Below are positions 59,468-64,000 of a stretch of DNA of 64,000 nt, in pieces. A program made the translations under genes and the position numbers. Within the stretch, counting starts at the first letter, position 1. Each line of letters begins with the position of its first letter. A model generated the notes under the pieces. It worked only from the letters and a program-made list of their open reading frames with translations, was not told the DNA's origin and made no database searches. This stretch comes from Paludibacter sp. GTDB lineage: Bacteria; Bacteroidota; Bacteroidia; Bacteroidales; Paludibacteraceae. Where the stretch lies: contig JAQTUE010000012.1 of the NCBI GenBank assembly GCA_028710415.1, positions 62,001-126,000 on the forward strand. The letters run 5' to 3'.

Positions 59468-60717
59468 AAGACCCCTCCGGAACATTTAGAAGAAAACGTA
59501 TTAAGCGGAATGGCAATTTCAGGTTTGCCGGCACCTTTTACGTATGAATAGCTACCATCTTTATGCGTCAACACAACATTTTCAATGCCAGAGTAGGGGG
59601 TTGATGTAGTCTTCATGCTTTTATCACCGATCTTCAACAAAGAGATTTTGCTAAAATCGCACTGGTAGTCATTTGTACCACTATTAGCGTTAGTGTTTGC
59701 CTTTGATTTTGCATCACCTTCTTTGGGACAAAAACCGCCGTCAAGAGTTGTGGCACCCGAAGAACATGTGATTGTCTTTTTTGAAACATCTTTAATTTTT
59801 GGGACTACAATCTTTTTTGGATACGATTTTGCAGGAACGGGCGTCGTAATTGCTTTTACATGAGCAGAATAAGATGGCTTTGTAGCAACATACTCACGCT
59901 GATCCGCACCGAGGAGAATAATAGAATCCGTATTGGCATAATCGTTATGAATGATATTTTTCAAGACAAAGCATCCGATTTTTTCACCGATAACGTAATA
60001 ATTCTTTTTGCCAATAAGGAAACCAGATACACGCTTGATCGCTATGTAATTAAATGGTTTCCCACCTGTTTCCCCGCCTTTTACCCAAGCATCTTCCAAT
60101 CTATGAAATTCTTCTTCGATTGCTAAACTCGGAAAATTTGACATGGTTTCTGGGAGACGTACCATCGGCTGTACCGGGCACTTAACTTCTCCGCCGTCTT
60201 TAAGAATGGTCCGTTCAATTTTAACAACCCTGACCGGCATATCCTTAATGAGCTCTCGAATGTCACCAAGATATTTTTTGACGATTATCGGGTTTTGCAT
60301 ATATCCATTTTTTGGATCGCTGTTGTAGACCACTTCCGTTTCTACCCCGCTGTCAGCCAATCTATCTTGAATCATGCTTGCATCAGCTTTTCGCTCAAAC
60401 GCACCAAAAACTATAAAGTTTTCACCAGAGCTCACCCTTTTCGCTGTTTTTACATCGAGTATTTGTTGCTGTTGGGCAATGTTCTCATAAAAAATAATGT
60501 CAACAAGGTTCATCTTGTCAAGATTAGCAACAACAAGATATTTGCCTTGGTATTGATCGAGGATGGTTTCTTGCAAACCTTCTCGAAGTTGCTTGTTGAT
60601 AAGGGAGGTGGTGTTGTATACACCTTCTTTGTAATCTTCAAGTGCCTTATTTGGTATCGCCCCGAAGAGGGTGAAGGGGAGGGCAATCAAAGGGGCTAAT
60701 ATCCATCGGGCTTTCAT
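59464..60717 (-). CDS. Exported 417-residue protein with SPOR-like segment
   Basis: ATG 60717 gives a signal peptide (MKARWILAPLIALPFTLFGA). Residues about 90-135 (ENFIVFGAFERKADASMIQDRLADSGVETEVV) resemble a SPOR peptidoglycan-binding fold. Later parts hold cysteines (ITCSSGATTLDGGFCP, YQCDF, SSKCSGG). It may link the machine to peptidoglycan. Family otherwise unknown. Confidence 0.7.
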   Translation of the reverse strand: MKARWILAPLIALPFTLFGAIPNKALEDYKEGVYNTTSLINKQLREGLQETILDQYQGKYLVVANLDKMNLVDIIFYENIAQQQQILDVKTAKRVSSGENFIVFGAFERKADASMIQDRLADSGVETEVVYNSDPKNGYMQNPIIVKKYLGDIRELIKDMPVRVVKIERTILKDGGEVKCPVQPMVRLPETMSNFPSLAIEEEFHRLEDAWVKGGETGGKPFNYIAIKRVSGFLIGKKNYYVIGEKIGCFVLKNIIHNDYANTDSIILLGADQREYVATKPSYSAHVKAITTPVPAKSYPKKIVVPKIKDVSKKTITCSSGATTLDGGFCPKEGDAKSKANTNANSGTNDYQCDFSKISLLKIGDKSMKTTSTPYSGIENVVLTHKDGSYSYVKGAGKPEIAIPLNTFSSKCSGGVL

Positions 60718-60728
60718 ACTATTACCCG

Positions 60729-61142
60729 TTATCGCGCAAAGGTAATTGCTTCGTTCCAGAAGCTTACGACAAGCAGGTTCCATGTATCCATAAACCCTTT
60801 CCCGAAGAAAATTCCGCCGATTATGCCATAAGCTAAAAAAGTGATAGCAACACCGCCAAGTGCTGCAGCAATTAGTTTACCGAGCTTTTGCCATTTCGGT
60901 TCGAATTGGCTTGTCTCTTCTTTGTTTTCAAGATGCTCTTTTGCTGTTTTCCACGCCCAATAGCCGATACCTATCGGAATAAACGCCAGAATCCAAATAG
61001 CATGCCCGATCAATCCCTGAGCAGTTTGTCTTGCACTATCAATCCCATCCTCCATGGATGTAAAGTGTCCATCACCGGCCGCCATAAGATCAGCAGCAAC
61101 TAATAGCAACATCAAGATGAGGGGCCATCGTGTTTTTTGCAT
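60729..61142 (-). CDS. VirB2-like small membrane protein B
   Basis: A 137-residue protein with a cleavable signal (MQKTRWPLILMLLLVAADLMA), then two membrane segments (about 45-65 AIWILAFIPIGIGYWA, and 95-115) around a charged loop, and a C-terminal WNLLVVSFWNEAITF. It is a paralogue of the next gene. Two helices with a charged loop after a signal peptide is the topology of VirB2/TrbC pilins. Confidence 0.65.
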   Translation of the reverse strand: MQKTRWPLILMLLLVAADLMAAGDGHFTSMEDGIDSARQTAQGLIGHAIWILAFIPIGIGYWAWKTAKEHLENKEETSQFEPKWQKLGKLIAAALGGVAITFLAYGIIGGIFFGKGFMDTWNLLVVSFWNEAITFAR

Positions 61143-61217
61143 GTGTTATCCTTTTTTTCTGTGTGGTTTTCTGCCTTTGGGCATTTCTAATGGCTCATAC
61201 AAAGTCATTAAAAATAC

Positions 61218-61640
61218 TCAATGCGCTACATTTGATATTGCTTCTCTCCAAAATGAAACAACCAATTGATTCCATATTTCGAAAAAGCTCATTGAGCCAC
61301 TTGGATCCGCATAGGTTTTTACAAAAATGCCATATATGATAAACACACCGGATAAAGCAAAGACTCCATTTAATGCAATCCCTGACATGTGCTCAAGGAT
61401 TGTATTTTTTTGCTCCATCTTTCCATCAATGTAATGCTTATATTTTTTCATTGTATGAGAAGTCGCCCACCCAAGCAACAATGCAGGGATTACAGCTAAT
61501 ATCCAGACAAGAGAATGAAAAATATGAACAAGCATATTGAACAGCTCTTGCGCATTCGAGGCGAGAGCTTCGGCTCTGTCAACTCCTGCAGCCGATGCAC
61601 TAAGTGCGATCAACGGCAAAAAGCGAATGAACGATTTCAA
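61218..61640 (-). CDS. VirB2-like small membrane protein A
   Basis: A 140-residue protein with signal peptide (MKSFIRFLPLIALSASAAG), first membrane helix LVWILAVIPALLLGWA, charged loop, second helix GVFALSGVFIIYGIF, and end WNQLVVSFWREAI. It shares the IWILA-IP and WN-LVVSFW-EAI blocks with the 60729 gene. Confidence 0.65.
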   Translation of the reverse strand: MKSFIRFLPLIALSASAAGVDRAEALASNAQELFNMLVHIFHSLVWILAVIPALLLGWATSHTMKKYKHYIDGKMEQKNTILEHMSGIALNGVFALSGVFIIYGIFVKTYADPSGSMSFFEIWNQLVVSFWREAISNVAH

Positions 61641-62509
61641 TGTCTCATCCCAGCAACAGCCGACTTAGGGGCTGGATTAGAATTAAACGTATTGAAGAGA
61701 CTGGCCATTTCACCAAGTTCTGTCGGTTCCTCGGACCCATCACCAACAGACGAAACAACTCCACCCTCCGCTTCACGCTTGACCGTTTCACTGATTTGCA
61801 TTAAATCATTCATGGAGAGTTTCACACCATGAGCGGCAGGCTCGTGTATTTTTTCATCCACCGTTGCAGGTGATTCAACATTTGCGGGGCTAAGTAAGTT
61901 TTCAGCGGTCAAATCTTGTGTATTGTTTACCACTACCGCTGGCTCAGAAAGAACTACTGAAGGCAACGTATTTTCGATTTCACTAAGCGCACTGTCAATA
62001 GAATCAAGAACGAGATTGATTTCTTTGATCAATCCATCAAGACTCCCGATGATTTTTGCGAAGAGCATATCGATCTTTGTTTCTTTTACCGGAGGGGTAT
62101 GTGCATCAATATCTTCAAAGATTGCATGAAAAGATTCTTCATCTCTGCCTCCGTTTTCAAAAAAGGTTTTTACCTTTTCAATTTCTTCCGGAGATTCTGC
62201 GATCGATTCAATTCTTTCATTAATCCATTTTTGCATTGACTGTTCAAGTTGAGGCAATACATCACCACTGAAATTTTTAATTTTTAGTTCGGTGTGGTCA
62301 ATTTTACTTACCGTCTCTTCAAGTTTTTGTTGTTCGGATTCACCATCCAACTGCGGAATCTTTTTCGCGCGTGCCTTTAATAGAGCAAGTCGCTCCGTCG
62401 CTTCTTCAATACTCGGATGCTTCTCCTTGTATTGATCCAGTAGTACATAAGCCTCAAACACATCAGCATATTTTTTTATACGATCTGCTTTTTTTAAATC
62501 TTTTTCCAT
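61637..62509 (-). CDS. Hypothetical coiled-coil protein, first gene of cluster
   Basis: A 290-residue cytoplasmic acidic protein with a charged N-terminal helix and several coiled-coil regions (about 40-110). AAAGGAGA precedes the ATG. It heads the leftward envelope cluster, with promoter at 62543-62571, and overlaps the next gene by 4 nt. Function unknown. Confidence 0.75.
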   Translation of the reverse strand: MEKDLKKADRIKKYADVFEAYVLLDQYKEKHPSIEEATERLALLKARAKKIPQLDGESEQQKLEETVSKIDHTELKIKNFSGDVLPQLEQSMQKWINERIESIAESPEEIEKVKTFFENGGRDEESFHAIFEDIDAHTPPVKETKIDMLFAKIIGSLDGLIKEINLVLDSIDSALSEIENTLPSVVLSEPAVVVNNTQDLTAENLLSPANVESPATVDEKIHEPAAHGVKLSMNDLMQISETVKREAEGGVVSSVGDGSEEPTELGEMASLFNTFNSNPAPKSAVAGMRH

Positions 62510-62542
62510 GAAATCTCCTTTATTTTAGGGACTGTGGCAAAA

Positions 62543-62571
62543 ATTGTAGCAAAAAAAATCTTGATTAAGAA
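62543..62571 (-). promoter_or_regulatory. Promoter of leftward envelope cluster
   Basis: Minus strand TTCTTA (62566-62571), 17-bp spacer and TGCTACAAT (extended -10 ending at 62543). Overlaps the divergent rightward promoter. Confidence 0.55.
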
Positions 62572-62589
62572 ATTTTTTTTTGATATAGT
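62561..62589 (+). promoter_or_regulatory. Promoter of rightward membrane-protein operon
   Basis: TTGATT (62561-62566), 17-bp spacer, TATAGT (62584-62589), 29 nt before the ATG at 62618. The -35 overlaps the -35 of the divergent leftward promoter, so the two must compete. Confidence 0.6.
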
Positions 62590-62617
62590 ATTTTTTATTT
62601 TCTTTTTGGAGATTCCG

Positions 62618-63553
62618 ATGCGGAAAAAATTAGCTGCTGCTCACTTATTGTTTACGTCAAAAAACAACGTACAAGAAAAAACTGAACAGCTTGAAGAACA
62701 ACCTACGGAACGGGTTGACACCCCTAAAACGGAACTTGAAGAAGAGACAATCCACAATAATATTGGAGTTGAAACAATGGATAGCGATAAAAACAACCTC
62801 GGCGATCTTGGCGGCTTTGAACCAGATGTAATAAATTACGATGAAAAGGAAGGTGTAAAAACTTCACAGTCCGGTGAAGAAAACAAAGTCGGTCTGGTGC
62901 AAAAGTTTAAAAACTTACCACTTTGGGGAAAAGGTGCTGTCGCAATAGTGGTAGTGTCTATTTTTATGATCGTCCAAGATTATCGCAAGCAATCCAGCAA
63001 ACCTCTCCCCGCTGCTGAAGTTGAAATTACCGCTGAGATGAATACATCAAAAGCACCGGAAGTTGAAACTAAGCCTGTAGCTGAACAAACCCCCGAACAA
63101 GTCAAAATGGAAAAACTCAACTCTTGTTTAATTGCTTCCCCTTTAACTTTCAAGTTTGGTCAAGAGGGTGTTATTCCGATGGTAGGCGAGCAACAAGTCA
63201 GCAATGAAACACCTTTCTGTGAAGAGTTCACCTTGAAAAATTATCACCTCGATGGGGCAAATAACAGTCTGTCTATTGTAGGGGATATTTATTCAGGGAC
63301 AAATCTTGTGAAACATATTTCAGTGGATCCGTTGGCATATTTCAAACCAACCTACTATCTTGAAGGGATAAGCATCCGTCATCCTAAAACTCAGGCTGAA
63401 GTGCAATATATGCCGGGAGACTTTATTTTGAAGTCGCCTTCTGCATCTTTACAATTGACAGGAGTGTTAGATAAAGGGGCGACCGTTGAATACAGCCTAA
63501 TGTTTAATGGTCAAAAAACAGCGATCAGTGTTGATCGTAAATACGTTCAATAA
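62618..63553 (+). CDS. Bitopic membrane protein, 311 residues
   Basis: ATG 62618 follows GGAG; the longer frame has a lysine/phenylalanine-rich extension overlapping the promoter. An acidic cytoplasmic N-terminus (1-105), one membrane segment (about 108-128, AVAIVVVSIFMIV), a proline/glutamate-rich linker and a periplasmic beta-rich domain (about 165-311). VirB10-like topology, but no VirB10 motif seen. Function unknown. Confidence 0.75.
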   Translation: MRKKLAAAHLLFTSKNNVQEKTEQLEEQPTERVDTPKTELEEETIHNNIGVETMDSDKNNLGDLGGFEPDVINYDEKEGVKTSQSGEENKVGLVQKFKNLPLWGKGAVAIVVVSIFMIVQDYRKQSSKPLPAAEVEITAEMNTSKAPEVETKPVAEQTPEQVKMEKLNSCLIASPLTFKFGQEGVIPMVGEQQVSNETPFCEEFTLKNYHLDGANNSLSIVGDIYSGTNLVKHISVDPLAYFKPTYYLEGISIRHPKTQAEVQYMPGDFILKSPSASLQLTGVLDKGATVEYSLMFNGQKTAISVDRKYVQ

Positions 63554-63564
63554 GAGGCGAAAGG

Positions 63565-64000
63565 ATGGAAGCTACAGAAGGAAAAATTCTTGCCTCAACC
63601 GGGCTACTGTTTGGTACGATAGCCATTTTACTATTCTTGCTTCCATTTTTTCTGTACAGTAAAAACAGAGATGAAATCAGACAAGAAGGACCCATAAAGG
63701 TTATTGGCGAAGTCCTTTTTTTTCATGTACTGCTTATGGTTGTGCTTGTTATTTTTACAAGTGCGATAAACACTATAGTATTGAAACCGGAGTTTAGTCC
63801 TGAACAAGGTATCAAGTATTTTTTTGGGAACTCTAACTCAACTGCTATGTGGGACTATTGGTTATCCAAAAGTGTAACTTCTACAACATCATCTTTAAAC
63901 ACAATCGAGTCTGATGTTATGTCTTCTTTCATAGCGGTAATGAAATATTACTCGCTCTTCGTGTTTATTATATGTGTTGCTATCCCTATTGCAGTCTTAT
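63565..64000 (+). CDS. Polytopic membrane protein, 3' end outside window
   Basis: An open frame of 145 codons from ATG 63565 (AAAGG just upstream) to the right edge. At least three membrane segments are visible: about 9-32 (LASTGLLFGTIAILLFLLPF), 50-73 (VIGEVLFFHVLLMVVLVIFT) and 128 to the edge (YYSLFVFIICVAIPIAVL). A TrbL/VirB6- or TraG-N-like polytopic protein is possible. It follows the 62618 gene by 11 nt. Confidence 0.7.
   Translation, partial: MEATEGKILASTGLLFGTIAILLFLLPFFLYSKNRDEIRQEGPIKVIGEVLFFHVLLMVVLVIFTSAINTIVLKPEFSPEQGIKYFFGNSNSTAMWDYWLSKSVTSTTSSLNTIESDVMSSFIAVMKYYSLFVFIICVAIPIAVL

Noticed and set aside
1-64000. CRISPR arrays, iterons or rRNA/tRNA genes
   Set aside because: I looked for regularly spaced direct repeats, origin iterons and conserved RNA segments and found none that could be supported.

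Overview
The window looks like part of a large plasmid or plasmid-like element of a Campylobacterota (epsilonproteobacterial) bacterium, probably close to Sulfuricurvum or Sulfurimonas. This is inferred from AT-rich DNA with poly-A/T intergenic regions, a RecA and chemoreceptors of epsilonproteobacterial style, and TGn-TATAAT extended -10 promoters. A complete parA-parB partition locus with palindromic parS-like sites, ssb, an HU gene, a recA among hypothetical genes, a type IVb pilus operon and a secretion/conjugation-like cluster point to an extrachromosomal, transferable element. No rRNA, tRNA, CRISPR array, replication initiator, relaxase or coupling protein was recognised inside the window.

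Layout. (1) 1-20.9 kb: tightly packed small genes in four divergently arranged operons, often with ATGA start/stop overlaps. Most are unrecognised, but several carry phage-like features (zinc ribbons, ASCH, DUF3846-like, an orphan adenine methyltransferase, a lysine/arginine-rich repeat protein). This part also holds a NERD-HRDC-zinc finger protein, a minimal nucleotidyltransferase, a 54-residue ORF coupled to a zeta-toxin-like kinase, recA, a GNAT-like protein and a CI-like HTH regulator. (2) 20.9-25.2 kb: two paralogous small secreted proteins, an Aer-like PAS protein with a CZB-type chemoreceptor, a DUF1064 nuclease-like protein and HU. (3) 25.3-30.2 kb: three genes sharing, to different degrees, a small N-terminal 'GY-DWN' motif, one of them a P-loop ATPase, followed by a Sel1 repeat lipoprotein-sized secreted protein. 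Each of the three genes is preceded by a 155-190 nt leader. The leaders can be folded into the same pseudoknot with different, compensating base pairs; this is the most interesting signal in the window. (4) 30.3-40.6 kb: a leftward type IVb (R64 thin-pilus-like) operon of pilR-, pilS-, pilQ-, pilN-, pilP/O-, pilV-like and pilT-like genes. (5) 40.9-41.6 kb: an internally deleted IS200/IS605 element. (6) 41.6-45.7 kb: a hypothetical gene, ssb, parB, parA, two parS-like sites and a diguanylate cyclase. (7) 45.7-64 kb: a long leftward cluster of about 22 genes, 13 with Sec-type signal peptides. It includes a VirB1-like transglycosylase, a possible VirB8-like protein, three tandem paralogous exported cysteine-containing proteins and two VirB2-like small membrane proteins. 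Two divergent rightward membrane-protein genes run off the right edge.

How it fits together. The partition locus, SSB, HU, RecA and methyltransferase would maintain and repair the element. The type IVb pilus (mating-pair or surface attachment) and the 45.7-64 kb envelope cluster would build a trans-envelope machine. The chemoreceptor pair and the diguanylate cyclase look like host-behaviour cargo. Functions of the 45.7-64 kb cluster and of the pseudoknot-led genes are inference from context, not from recognised families.
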